Positions 29,233-39,609 of a DNA stretch of 64,000 nucleotides are shown here, one piece after another. Source of the DNA: Vanessa cardui. Taxonomy: Eukaryota > Arthropoda > Insecta > Lepidoptera > Nymphalidae. The notes beneath the pieces are model-generated. The model did no database searches. It had not been told where the DNA came from and was given only the letters and a program-made list of their open reading frames with translations. How positions within the stretch are numbered: position 1 is the stretch's first letter; every line of letters starts with the position of its first letter. The DNA lies in NCBI RefSeq assembly GCF_905220365.1, contig NC_061153.1, positions 4,360,001 to 4,424,000 on the forward strand. The letters run 5' to 3'. The position numbers and the translations under genes are program-made.

Positions 29233-30656
29233 ATGCCGAAAAGAAAGCGTTCGGACAGTGATTCTATTGATCGCCTAAAGAAGAAATTGAAGAAGTTAGA
29301 AAAGAAGATAAAGCGAAAAAGTCGCATATCATCATCAAGTTCGGAATCATCGACAAGATCACAGCAACCACAAGGTGTAGTTATAATTTTCTTAAGGTTT
29401 ACGTTTCAACGATTCGAGTTGTTACTTACCTGTAAATCATTTGAGACTCACGTCACAACGATTCGAGGTGTGACTTGTCTTGATAATAAATGTGGGTTCA
29501 CGGTACAGCGCTTTGAGATGTATCTTACCCGTCATTATCGCATTATTATATAATTATATTAATGCCTAATTACTTGACCTACTTTATTTTTCATTGTCTG
29601 TTCGTACATTTATTAGTACAAACTAGACACAAATAATACAGTAATGTAGGTAGGTAGTAATAGCCGGAATATTAAATTCCAGGTGACCTTATTGAATCCG
29701 AATTTATCGAAAATTTGACACGAGAAACCGAGCCCGATGCGAATATGACATCTGACATTCTTGAGTCGCAAACTGATGCCGAGGAGGTGACGATGCCGGA
29801 GGCAACGCAGTCAATGCCCGCGCCCGTTACAACATCGACACTGCCCTCTGTCGTCACGGCTGTGGTTACGACGGAGACAGAAGACACATCGGTCACGGAG
29901 TTAGATGAGGTAACCTTGGATATTTTGGGAGCAGATCCCTCAATATCAAGATACTGTGGAAATAATATTCAAAAAGATTTAGCAATACGATATGCACATA
30001 TTGTCACTTCGGGGTTAGACAAGGAATTACGTAAAGAACTTCTCGAAAAGTATTTACCACCCGGCAATTGTGCTTTGATAGATGCACCTGTTTTAAATCC
30101 AGAAATAAAAGCAGCCGTGACAGATATTGTTATTAAGAGGGATAAGGCTATTTTTGATAAACAAAAACAGACTGCATCTGCAATATCCGCAGTCAGTGAG
30201 GCAATCACTGTAATGTTGTCAAAAGATGACAAAGATCCAGTATTATTAAAGACCTTAATGGATACAGGTAGACTGTTGTGTGACACGCAATATAATGATT
30301 CGATAACTAGACGTAATTTTATTTTGGCAGTTCTAAAGAAAGAATTAAAAAATCAAATACAGCAGACGAAAGTTGATAAATTTCTGTTTGGTGAGGAATT
30401 ACCAGAAACATTAAAAGCTGCAAAAGCTATTAATAAATCAGGTTCGGAATTAAAATCAACACCTCAACCAAAACCGGTTACGAACAAACTAAAACCGGCG
30501 CCTACAAAAAACTGGAAAGGTCCGCCCCCGAGTCGCAGGCCGCCCCAAACATCAACGTCGGGGACATTGAGGACCAAGGAGCCTGCGGCGATAAAGTCTC
30601 AGCGATCGAACTTGTCGAGACCCTCGCAGCAGATGCACTTCAGCAGCCGCCGCTAG
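29233..30656 (+). CDS. DIRS gag-like ORF1, probably spliced
   Basis: Exon 1 (29233-29374) starts MPKRKRSDSDSIDRLKKK and is a basic coiled-coil plus serine-rich segment. A GT...AG intron (29375-29682) follows. Exon 2 (29683-30656) continues in phase with GDLIESEFIENLTRETEPD and encodes an acidic region, a helical core (DKELRKELLEKYLPPGNCAL, TDIVIKRDKAIFDKQK, DGRLLCD-like LLCDTQYND) and a basic, proline-rich C-terminus. The joined frame is about 372 codons. DIRS gags are poorly conserved, but the start and the NC-ALIDAPVLNPEIK region resemble lepidopteran DIRS elements. The product would package element RNA. Confidence 0.72.
29375..29682 (+). other. putative spliceosomal intron in DIRS gag
   Basis: 308 bp with donor CAAG|GTGTAG and acceptor AAATTCCAG|GTG. 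Removal joins two open exons in the same phase (codon G-GT across the junction). The intron itself contains in-frame stops and three diverged copies of a ~50-bp word (acgattcgag.tgt.actt, at about 29410, 29460 and 29508). Confidence 0.65.
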
Positions 30657-30667
30657 ACTCGGTACGC

Positions 30668-32213
30668 TAAGCTGGTAAATTATCTCATTTTTATAATCAG
30701 TGGTCACAGATAACATCTGATAGAACCATACTTTCTTGGATAACTGGTTATGAAATTCCTTTTTCATCTCCGCCTATCCAATATTATAATACATCTACCT
30801 CGAAAAATTATACTGAAACAGAGATTTTTCAATTTAATCAAGCTATTAATGAAGTCATTAATCAGCTACTATTAATAAGTATTAATAGTAGCTGCTATTT
30901 CACAATGTAAGCCCTATGAAGGGCAATTTTTATAAAGTATATTCTTAATACCAAAACCAAATGGTAAAACCAGATTGATCTTAAATTTGAAAATACTTAA
31001 TAAATTCATTCAAACAGAACATTTAAAATTAGAAGATTTACGTACCACTATAAAGTTAATATCTAAATATTGTTTATTGAGTACTATAGACCTGAAAGAT
31101 GCGTATTTTCTATTAAGGTTAAGGAATGTTCACGAAAATTTTTACGATTGTTATGGAATGGAAAATTATATGAATTTAACGTTTTACCATTTAGTCTTAA
31201 TACAGCGTCATATGTTTATACAAAAATCATGAAACCAGTGGTTTCTTGCTACGTTCATGTGGTTTAATGTCTACAATTTATTTAGATGATATATGTTTAA
31301 TAGCAAATAGTTATAAAGAATGTATTCATAATATTAATACCACTGTCAAACTTTTATTGGCCCTAGGTTTTAATATTAATGAAGAAAAAAGTAAAATGAT
31401 ACCTAGCAATCTTTGTAAATATCTTATATTTATATAATTGATTCAAAAAATCTTCAAATTAGCATACCACCTGAAAAAGAGAAAAAATTAAAAATTAATT
31501 ATTAAAATTTAGAATACTTACCCGATGTAAAATTCGAGAATTTGCACGCCTTGTAGGCCTACTAGCGTCAGCTTGTCCAGCAATCGAATATGGTTGGCTG
31601 TATACCAAACAATTAGAACGATGCAAATACCTAAGTTTAAAATCCCATAATGGTTATGATAAATATATGTTTATACCTAGTACATTACCATCAGATTTTG
31701 ATTGGTAGATAAAAGTCATTGATTATTCAGTCAACAGAATAAAATTCGATGATTATTGTATTGAAATATTTTCCGATGCCTCAACTACTGGGTGGGGTGT
31801 TGCCTATGCCGGGCGAGTGGCATTTGGAGTAAAGATGAAAAGCTTAAGCATATAAATTATTTAGAGCTGCTTGCAGCTTTTATAGGATTAAAGATTTTTG
31901 CTAAATCATTATATAATAATCTAGTCTTGTTGCGAATTGATAATACTACCGTAATATCATATATAAACCGCCTGGGCGGGGTACAATTCCCTCACCTCAC
32001 AAGTATTACCAAGGAATTATGGCAATGGTGTGAGGAACGGAATCTTTTTCGTATTTGCATCATACATTCGTTCGGCAGAGAATGATGTTGCAGATGCTGA
32101 GTCAAGAAAAACACTTGTCATGCATCCAACTAATAAGCTGATTCTCTCTCATTCCAGCTCCCGCCAAATACATCGGCAGACTACCCTGGTGGCAGGTATA
32201 TTATCCGGGAATC
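30668..32213 (+). pseudogene. DIRS reverse transcriptase and RNase H, broken
   Basis: In pieces, translation gives GKLSHFYNQWSQITSDRTIL, then (other frames) KTRLILNLKILNKFIQ, LSTIDLKDAYFLLRL (motif A), KIMKPVVS and STIYLDDICLIANSYKEC (YLDD). RNase H reads FSDASTTGWGVAY, YLELLAAFIGLKIFAKS, LRIDNTTVISYINRLGG and SAENDVADAESR. At least three frameshifts and stops occur (near 30900, 31190, 31435, 31830 and 32050). The methyltransferase-like domain that usually sits between RNase H and the recombinase in DIRS elements is almost absent, since only about 130 nt remain there. Confidence 0.82.
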
Positions 32214-32217
32214 TCTA

Positions 32218-33159
32218 TTGAAAAAAGGCGTGTCATCCTCCGCCATAAATGTCATGCTGGCATCTCTCTCCGAAAATTCCTTTAAACAATATGATTCATG
32301 TTTAAAGAAATGGTTTTACTTTTGTCAAAGAAGAAATCTTGATGCTTATAATACGAGCATATCAAATATTATTGAATTTCTAAATGAAAGCTATCACTTA
32401 GGGGCACAGTACGGTACTCTAAATACCTACCGTTCTTCATTGGCCCTTATTCTTGGACGTCAGATAGGTGAAGATGATCTCATTAAGCGATTTCTTAAGG
32501 GAGTATTCCGTTTAAGGCCCACGTTGCCCAAATATGATTGTACATGGGATACTTCAAAAGTATTAGATACTCTGGGTACTTGGTTTCCTAATGAGACTTT
32601 AACGTTAGAAAAAATAACCAAGAAATTAATAACATTACTCGCTTTAGTTACGGCGCACAGGGTACAAACATTTTCAAAAATTTTAGTTACCAATATTGAA
32701 TTTTTTCCTAACGAAATTTCAATAAAAATCCCTGATTTAATTAAAACATCTCGGCCTGGTGCTCTACAGCCTAGGCTTGTTCTTCCCTATTTTGAAAATA
32801 AACCAGAAATTTGCCCCGCGAAAGTAATGTCTTCATACTTTAATTTAACAAAAAATTTACGAAAACATGAGTTACTATTTATTAGTCTGAAAAAACCTCA
32901 TAATGCGGTATCTTCTCAAACTTTAAGCAGATGGATTAAAGACACATTAGCTTTATGTGGAATTGATGTTTCTAAATTTTCCGCACATAGTACTAGACAC
33001 GCTAGTACATCGAAAGCCCACAGTTTAGGAATAAATTTAGACACCATTAGAAGAACTGCTGGTTGGTCTAATAATTCAAAATCCTTTGCCAGATTTTACA
33101 ATAGAAGGATTAATGAATATAATGATCATGTTTTTGCGTCTAGTATAATTAATACTTGA
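32218..33159 (+). CDS. DIRS tyrosine recombinase
   Basis: A 313-codon open frame with the SAM-like N-terminal core-binding domain (LSENSFKQYDSCLKKWFYFC, TLNTYRSSLALILG) and the catalytic domain. The catalytic residues are Arg in LVTAHRVQTFS (about residue 148), His-x-x-Arg in FSAHSTRHAS (about 258-263), a following GWSNN and a Tyr in FARFYNRRI near 296. In DIRS elements this enzyme integrates a circular DNA intermediate without target duplication. The first codon is not an ATG in a good context; translation may start upstream by overlap with the RT frame. No stop is present. Confidence 0.88.
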   Translation: MKKGVSSSAINVMLASLSENSFKQYDSCLKKWFYFCQRRNLDAYNTSISNIIEFLNESYHLGAQYGTLNTYRSSLALILGRQIGEDDLIKRFLKGVFRLRPTLPKYDCTWDTSKVLDTLGTWFPNETLTLEKITKKLITLLALVTAHRVQTFSKILVTNIEFFPNEISIKIPDLIKTSRPGALQPRLVLPYFENKPEICPAKVMSSYFNLTKNLRKHELLFISLKKPHNAVSSQTLSRWIKDTLALCGIDVSKFSAHSTRHASTSKAHSLGINLDTIRRTAGWSNNSKSFARFYNRRINEYNDHVFASSIINT

Positions 33160-33307
33160 TAAATAATGTTGTATTTAATAAAAATACTATTGATTAATTA
33201 ATTTATGTTATTGTTATAATTATTTTGTCATTATAGATATTGATTAAAGAATGTTTCAAGTACAACTATCTTTTTTCAATTGATATTTTACTATAATCTC
33301 TCAAGAT

Positions 33308-33353
33308 CTACATGTGTATATTACTAATCTCGAGGACGAGGCACGAGTATAAT
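33308..33353. repeat. right inverted terminal repeat of the DIRS element
   Basis: 46 bp, CTACATGTGTATATTACTAA through GCACGAGTATAAT. It is the exact reverse complement of 28988-29033. Confidence 0.95.
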
Positions 33354-33424
33354 TAGTGATTAAACGAACTTACCTGTAAGTGAAGTTCTATCATAATTAT
33401 ACGAAGAGCCTCGTCCGAAGAGAT

Positions 33425-33590
33425 TGGTGATTCTTGGTAGCGCTCGATGTTCGGGAGGTCTTGCGAAACAAAGCAGCGACGCTGGCAACAGGTGGTAGCT
33501 TCAAGGAATGCATGGTGTGATTATTTCTCACGGTATGGTAATTCTTGGTAGCGCTCGATGTTCGGGAGGTCTTACGATTATTTCTTAACA
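33425..33590 (-). repeat. partial 3' LTR of the errantivirus-like element
   Basis: 166 bp nearly identical to 35844-36009. It starts (minus strand) TGTTAAGAAATAATCG. The polypurine tract ctgcggagggagt lies directly upstream at 33591-33603. Each copy contains an internal duplication of tggtagcgctcgatgttcgg. Confidence 0.85.
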
Positions 33591-33605
33591 ACTCCCTCCG
33601 CAGGA

Positions 33606-34580
33606 TCAGCAGCTATTTGGAGACTTTTGTCGAAAATAGTGCTGATAGAGACATAGGATCTCTGGGGCTGTCCTGGACTTCTTGTGTTCTGGTTGCCTCA
33701 TTTTCCTTCTGGTTGTATTCAGCTTTATAGCTTTATTTATTTCAGCTAGATAGCTTCCGAGAAGGTTTTTGTATTGATCTTGAGAACAGGTTAAATGAAC
33801 TTTCGTTAAGTTGGGAAAGCTCAGAACATAGTGACGATCATCCAATTGTTCCATGGCTTGAAAAGATAAGATTACTGGAGTAACCCGACAGGTTTCATGG
33901 ATATGTTGCTGGAGTATAAGATGTTGAATGCAGCTCGTTTGCTCTCCATAGTGTCGGTTTAAGTTGTCCTCGCAAAGATGACCGTGACTGTACTTCGGAC
34001 ATTCTGTCTCTATATACAGTAGATCTTTCTCGTGAATTGCTACGTATGGATAGGTAGGGATTATAATTTTATCATTACTATTAGGGGCTAAGGACAATTT
34101 GTAAAGGATGTAGTAATTGGGATTCATGATTGGAAACTTAATTACCAAGATTATATCATTATCTTTATAATAATATCCTAATCTTAATAGATCTAAATAT
34201 TCCCTAAAATTAATATCTAGCACTACATTTGAATTGTATAAACCTTTTAGTTTATTTAACATAACTATATAAGTGTCGTAATCGAGAACGGAATAATGGA
34301 TGCTCTTAGCTCTTATGAAAGCCAATAGATTCTGTAGTTTTGACAACTCTTGTGACAAATTGTCTATGTCATCACCTAGTATTGTAAGTAGCTGGGCTAA
34401 ATGAAAATACTTAATTGCATTTTCTTCTTTCCTAACATCATTATCTAAGATGGTTTTAATAATGTTCTCTATTTTCCTCTGGTTTTCTACTATCCTATCT
34501 GTAACATTTGAACTCTGAGATGCCCACTGCTTGCTTAAACTTATTTGATGATTTATTTCAATGGCTAAGTTACAGGTATA
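33606..34580 (-). pseudogene. env remnant, insect errantivirus / baculovirus-F-like
   Basis: The open minus-strand frame (about 325 codons) begins inside an ectodomain-like region with long heptads (residues about 10-80) and continues with a cysteine-containing domain. Its pattern of Cys residues, following a FPIMNP-type segment and an IIIPTYPYVA segment, matches the envelope family shared by errantiviruses and baculovirus F proteins. No signal peptide, furin site, fusion peptide or transmembrane anchor is present. Both ends are lost and the C-terminus drifts into an unrelated basic tail, so it cannot be a functional envelope. Identity rests on residue pattern only. Confidence 0.65.
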
Positions 34581-35278
34581 TTAAAGTTAAAAGGTTTAGG
34601 CGCGGGCATTGAAAACTGTTGGTTAGGCATTTTATAGGCACTTACAAAATGATTTGGTACGGACATAGAATTTATAGATTTTTTGTCAGGTAATCTTTGG
34701 TTCCGATTTTGTAGGTACATAGTATTCATCTCCTCGTGTACGAATTCTAATGCCTTTTCGATGGTCTCAGGGCGCATGCAACGTATGCGCGATCCTAAGG
34801 GATCGTTCAAACCTCGCAAATACGCTTGAAGCGTTAATTTACGATAAAGATCTCGTTTAGCATTAATGGTGGTCTCAAGGGTATCATGCAGGCTTACATA
34901 GGTCATTATAGTACTGTATAGATTCTGGCAACGCTCATAATACTCCTGCGCGGTGCTAGAACCTTGCGATAAAATAGCTAAATCGTTATATAGAGCGGTC
35001 TCATCTCGTTGGTCCGCGAAGTTGTTCACTAAAGCAGTTCGAATGCCTTGCCAGTCGGATGGAATCCCATTAGAATTAATTAAGCGAGCAGCAGAGCCTG
35101 TTACTTTGTTAAGAATTCCGTTGAGAAGAGCACACCTACTTAATTCACTACTACTATCACTACAAAACTGTCCTACCAATTGATCACATAATTTTAAAAA
35201 TCTAGTAAGTACATTTGGGTTCCCGTCGAACTCGGGTACCAACCTTAAGGCTTTATAAATGGTGTCTAACTCAGACAT
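34565..35278 (-). pseudogene. errantivirus-like gag, truncated
   Basis: The likely start is the internal Met at 35278 (MSELDTIYKALRLVPEFDGN), because errantivirus gag proteins begin close to a V-P-x-FDGN motif; the frame is open 44 codons further upstream. Capsid-like features include LCDQLVGQFCSDSSSE, SQGSSTAQEYYERCQNLYS and YLRGLNDPLGSRIR. No nucleocapsid zinc finger is present and the frame ends at 34565, where env sequence begins. It is 238 codons, well short of usual gag length. Confidence 0.75.
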
Positions 35279-35618
35279 TTCCGTTTGTTCTTCTATACTA
35301 CTTAAACTAATATCTCTTCTATTATCTACGAAAGTTTGCCTACTACTAATAACTATCCTAGGTTCCTTCGATTTTCTTAAATGAAAAATCTTGGCAGATT
35401 TTATTAACACAGGTTAGTTAGGCTAGGATTGAGCAACCACTAAAAAGAATTTAGTGTACTCACATGAACATGTTTCGGTCTCTCTGCGTTATTGATGTCT
35501 GGATACCTCTCGTGCAGCACTACTCGTAGATTCGGATGCTCTGGATGCAGCAGCTAGACAAGCTACGGCGGGGCTTCACGCGATTACGGAAATCTTCTAC
35601 GCGAAACGTTCCGCGAGC

Positions 35619-35636
35619 ATCCTACCGACTGCGCCA
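35619..35636 (-). other. primer-binding site, tRNA-Ser type
   Basis: Minus strand TGGCGCAGTCGGTAGGAT immediately follows the 5' LTR. It is complementary to the 3' end of an insect tRNA-Ser, which is used by several errantiviruses. Confidence 0.75.
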
Positions 35637-36009
35637 ATTAAGTAGGGCTGCCGTTGAGGATGCAGAATGAAACCGAACGAATTTAACTTATACGTTTATT
35701 TAAGTAATTCAATTTAACAATTAATTATTTCTAGTTTATAATACGTGACAGTCTGTTCGATGTCAGAACAAAAAGTGAAGTTCTGTAGTCTGAATTACAT
35801 ATTTATAACGAAATCGGTAAATCACTGAATGGTCCCCACGGTATGGTGATTCTTGGTAGCGCTCGATGTGCGGGAGGTCTTGCGAAACAAAGCAGCGACG
35901 CTGGCAACAGGTGGTAGCTTCAAGGAATGCATGGTGTGATTATTTCTCACGGTATGGTAATTATTGGTAGCGCTCGATGTTCGGGAGGTCTTGCGATTAT
36001 TTCTTAACA
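35637..36009 (-). repeat. 5' LTR of the errantivirus-like element
   Basis: 373 bp, minus strand TGTTAAGAAATAATCG to ...GGCAGCCCTACTTAAT. It directly precedes the primer-binding site. Its first 166 bp are repeated at 33425-33590. Confidence 0.8.
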
Positions 36010-36204
36010 GGTGTATCAACATCTGGATGTAAGACAAAAGAAAAAGTCAATTGTAAGTAAATAAATCACAAACAAAATTCATACTCCGCCAAAGCAAACA
36101 AAACGTTCAACAGGAAATGTAATAGTAAATCTGAATGACTTTTCTTTGTCTTGGATTAGGAGAAAAGTTCATGAATTTTAATACCTGACCTCGATTCGAC
36201 CTGA
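36010..36204. other. no gene seen
   Basis: AT-rich sequence between the provirus and the foldback repeats. Nothing recognised. Confidence 0.4.
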
Positions 36205-37520
36205 GTCGATTAACGATTATATCATGTAGTTATAGTTATTGGTATATTTGGAGCCGGTGTCAGCCATGCTGATGCTCTTGCCCCAACAATCAAAAGAAAG
36301 AAGCGATACGAGCCCCTTGATTGATCCAGTATATTATTGTGTAAAAGGTAATTTGTAAAAAACATATTTGTTAAAGTATTCTCGTATTGTTTTTTGATAG
36401 ATATACTGTAGGGTTTTATTGGCTGACACCGACTCCAAATATAACAATAATTATAACTACATGATATAATCGTTAATCGACTTTAAAGTAGTCTCATATT
36501 TTTCATTTCATTTCACTTAGGAAGACTCTAAAAAATATGTTGAATACGCAATTATTTTTATTACTTTTTCGTGCATATTCATTTGTTTTAAAATAGTGTT
36601 TTGTTTGAAGTCGGTTTTTCTTTTTGTTAAAATTTTATTTATTTTTTGATTTTAAGTGAAGCTGATGTTGACTAACTAATTTTTTTTAATATGGATAGAT
36701 TAAGCGTTCCGTTTATATGAGTCAGAAACTACTTCGAGGACAATTTCAAAGGAAACTTGCGAATAAAGCAAAAATAGACTTTCGAAAAAATTTTAACAAA
36801 AAGAAAAACCGACTTCAAACAAAACACTATTTTAAAACAAATGAATATGCACGAAAAAGTAATAAAAATAATTGCGTATTCAACATATTTTTTAGAGTCT
36901 TCCTAAGTTAAATGAAATGAAAAATATTAGACTAATTAAAAGTCGATTAACGATTATATCATGTAGTTATAGTTATTGGTATATTTGGAGCCGGTGTCAG
37001 CCACGGTGCCCTTGCCCCAACAATCAAAAGAAAAAAGCGATACGAGCCCCTTGATTGATCCAGTATATTATTGTGTAAAAGGTAATTTGTAAAAAACATA
37101 TTTGTTAACGTATTCTCGTATTGTTTTTTGATAGATATACTGTAGGGTTTTATTGGCTGACACCGACTCCAAATATAACAATAATTATAACTACATGATA
37201 TAATCGTTAATCGACTTTTAATTAGTCTAATATTTTTCATTTCATTTAACTTAGGAAGACTCTAAAAAATATGTTGAATACGCAATTATTTTTATTACTT
37301 TTTCGTGCATATTCATTTGTTTTAAAATAGTGTTTTGTTTGAAGTCGGTTTTTCTTTTTGTTAAAATTTTATTTATTTTTTGATTTTAAGTGAAGCTGAT
37401 GTTGACTAACTAATTTTTTTTAATATGGATAGATTAAGCGTTCCGTTTATATGAGTCAGAAACTATTTCAAAGACAATTTCAAAGGAAACTTGCGAATAA
37501 AGCAAAAATAGACTTTCGAA
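36205..37520. repeat. tandem duplication of foldback MITE plus flanking module
   Basis: A first unit (36205-36787) is a left-truncated foldback element (36205-36640) followed by 150 bp starting gattttaagtgaagctgatg. A second unit (36788-37520) is a complete foldback element (36788-37370) followed by the same 150 bp. The second element starts in the middle of the word actttcgaaa, which is continued properly only after the second unit (37515). This looks like unequal crossing-over or nested insertion within one repeat. Confidence 0.75.
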
Positions 37521-37724
37521 AATGCGGATTTAATACGTCACGCGGCGTAAACTACAAGGATCCCTCGAAAGAGCTGTAATCAAACTCAGCAAAAAAGCTT
37601 TGAAAAAGACCAACTATATTTCGTACATCATATGACATCACATCACATACACAAAAAATGATTAAAGATAGTAAGAAATTCTGCCCCATATCGCACCCTA
37701 ACTGTGAGCCGTATAGGAGTTCCA

Positions 37725-38015
37725 TCACTACATAGTATAAAACAAAGTCGCTTTCTCTGTCCCTATATCTTTAAATCTACGCAACGGATTTGGATGCGAT
37801 TTTTTTAAAAGATAGTGTGACTCAACTTGACTCAAATTGATTTGATTTGATTTGATTTGACTCAAGAGGAATGTTTGTGTGTATAATACATGAACAATAT
37901 AGTAAAGAAACACTGATAATTTTAGAAGTTTGCGATGTGATGTCGTAAATAAACAAATTCTGTAGTATATTTAGTATCAGTATTGCACCCGTGCGAAGCC
38001 GGGGTGGGTAGCTAG
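37725..38015 (+). mobile_element. short non-autonomous Helitron
   Basis: Inserted between A (37724) and T (38016). It starts TCACTACATAGTATAAAACA and ends with hairpin gcacccgtgcgaagccggggtgggt and CTAG (38012-38015). It contains a small gatttgattt tandem repeat not present in the copies at 12071 and 13164. Its position in the surrounding module is the same as in those copies. Confidence 0.85.
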
Positions 38016-38106
38016 TTGATAATAATATTCGACAATGATAATTACATAAACATAACCACATTACGGAAGGTAACTCAAATATCCAAATAACCTATAAATA
38101 AATAAA

Positions 38107-38459
38107 AGATTCGACAGAATATCGCTAACGTGCTCCTCAGAATTGTTCCGCTCCCTTCCGTTCCGCTACTTTGTCATGGATCCTGTGCTCAGAACCTTAC
38201 CAAACTTTCACCAAATTACCCTTGAAGTATATATTTTATAATAAAAAAAGAATTATCAAAATTGGTTAACGTGATTTTCAGTTATTCACCTATTTGTCAC
38301 GCATATACATAATGCAAATTTAAGACTTATGTCGTTTTCACATGGATACCATCATCGGAAAAAAAAATAAAAAAAATGGGACCCCACGGGAAGCACTACC
38401 TTTCAAACAAAAAAAAAATTATCAAAATCGGTCCACCCAGTAAAAAGTTATGAGGTAAC

Positions 38460-38513
<54 letters not shown>

Positions 38514-38907
38514 GACGAATTGATAACCTCCTCCTTTTGGAAGTCGGTTGAAAAAGATTCGACTGAGTATCGCTAACGTACTCCTCAGAATTGTTCCGTT
38601 CCCTTCCGTTCCGTTACTTTGTCATGGATCCTGTGCTCAGAACCTTACCAAACTTTCACCAAATTACCCTTGAAGTATATATTTTATAATAAAAAAAGAA
38701 TTATCAAAATTGGTTAACGTGATTTTCAGTTATTCACCTATTTGTCGCGCATATACATAATGCAAATTTAAGACTTATGTCGTTTTCATATGGATACCAT
38801 CATCGGAAAAAAATTAAAAAAAAATGGGACCCCACGGGAAGCACTACCTTTCAAACAAAAAAAAAATTATCAAAATCGGTCCACCCAGTGAAAAGTTATG
38901 AGGTAAC

Positions 38908-38938
<31 letters not shown>

Positions 38939-39070
38939 TACAGACGAATTGATAACCTCCTCCTTTTGGAAGTCGGTTGAAAAGATTCGGCCGAGTATCG
39001 CTCTTTAGAATTGTTCCGTTCCCTTCCGTGCCGTTACTTTGTCATGGATCCTATGCTCAGAACCTTACCA
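38107..39070 (-). repeat. tandem 440-bp repeat units with long poly-A runs
   Basis: Units start at gattcgacagaatatcgcta (38107), gattcgactgagtatcgcta (38555) and gattcggccgagtatcgctc (38984). Each contains ttccgttcccttccgttccg, tggatcctgtgctcagaacc, tgggaccccacgggaagcac, a long A run (about 43 A at 38467-38509, about 26 at 38914-38939) and ends ggaggttatcaattc-reverse plus gaagtcggttgaaaa. The third unit is cut at 39070 by a LINE and completed at 44080-44408. Confidence 0.85.
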
Positions 39071-39081
39071 TGCGCAATTAA

Positions 39082-39609
39082 AATGCGCAATTAAAATCAG
39101 ACATCAACGATCGTGAACAAAAGTCGCTAATAAATGACATCCAAATAACGGGTTTGCCGGAACGGAGTGGTGAGAATGCTGTTCATCTGACTCTAGCGGT
39201 CACGAAGAAATTAGGCCTGGCTCTCGACTCCTGCGATATTGTGAGCGCGGAGCGAGCCGGCCCGCATCGCGCACTAGTGTCGAGTGAGGAGCGTCAGCGT
39301 CCGCGACCAGTGATCGTGCGATTGGCGCGGCGGTCTCTGCGCGACGATATAATAAAGGCGGCGCGGGTACGACGCGGCACCGACACATCAGGCGTCACTG
39401 ACGGCGATCCTTCCCGAGTCTATATCAATGAGCATCTGACTCGCTTTAATCGCCTGTTGTTTTATAAAGCGAGAGAGGAGGGCAAACGACACGGTTGGCG
39501 CTTCATATGGACGCGAGAAGGCAGAATATATATGCGACGTGAGACGGATACGGCAGTACAACGCATTCGGACAGAATGTGATATAAGTAAGATTTTTGGT
39601 TTAAAATAA
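39082..39609 (+). CDS. LINE ORF1, C-terminal RNA-binding domain (5' truncated)
   Basis: Open from just inside the truncated 5' end. LINDIQITGLPERSGENAVH, an RPVIVRLARR segment, YINEHLTRFNRLLFYKAREE and WRFIWTREGRIYMRRETD follow the RRM and C-terminal domain order of CR1/L1-type ORF1 proteins. The N-terminal coiled coil is missing. Its G+C content is conspicuously higher than that of the ORF2 region and spacer. The stop at 39609 is followed by 446 bp of AT-rich spacer. Structure matches the ORF1 at 14372-15177, but sequence does not closely. Confidence 0.8.
   Translation, partial: NAQLKSDINDREQKSLINDIQITGLPERSGENAVHLTLAVTKKLGLALDSCDIVSAERAGPHRALVSSEERQRPRPVIVRLARRSLRDDIIKAARVRRGTDTSGVTDGDPSRVYINEHLTRFNRLLFYKAREEGKRHGWRFIWTREGRIYMRRETDTAVQRIRTECDISKIFGLK

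Larger units (their letters stand above)
28988..33353 (+). mobile_element. DIRS-type tyrosine-recombinase retrotransposon
   Basis: This 4.37-kb element is bounded by perfect 46-bp inverted terminal repeats (28988-29033, 33308-33353). It contains, in order, a gag-like ORF, an RT/RNase H region and a tyrosine recombinase. Such an arrangement without LTRs or integrase defines the DIRS order, and inverted termini point to DIRS1-like rather than Ngaro-like elements. Right of the ITR, 33354-33424 contains agagcctcgtcc and agagatt, which resemble the ITR core and may be a displaced internal complementary region. The RT region is broken but gag and recombinase are open. Confidence 0.88.
33425..36009 (-). 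mobile_element. errantivirus-like (Gypsy/env) provirus lacking pol
   Basis: Minus-strand order: 5' LTR (35637-36009), primer-binding site, gag, env remnant, polypurine tract, partial 3' LTR (33425-33590). Gag and env frames are adjacent at 34565-34580, so the whole pol gene and both neighbouring gene ends are missing. This is an old, defective endogenous copy of an insect retrovirus-like element. The outer 207 bp of the 3' LTR has also been lost, next to the DIRS element. Confidence 0.8.

Noticed and set aside
33397..33591. Short ORFs with repeated RKTSRTSSATKN in two places
   Set aside because: They are translations of the LTR and its internal duplication (also 35844-36009).
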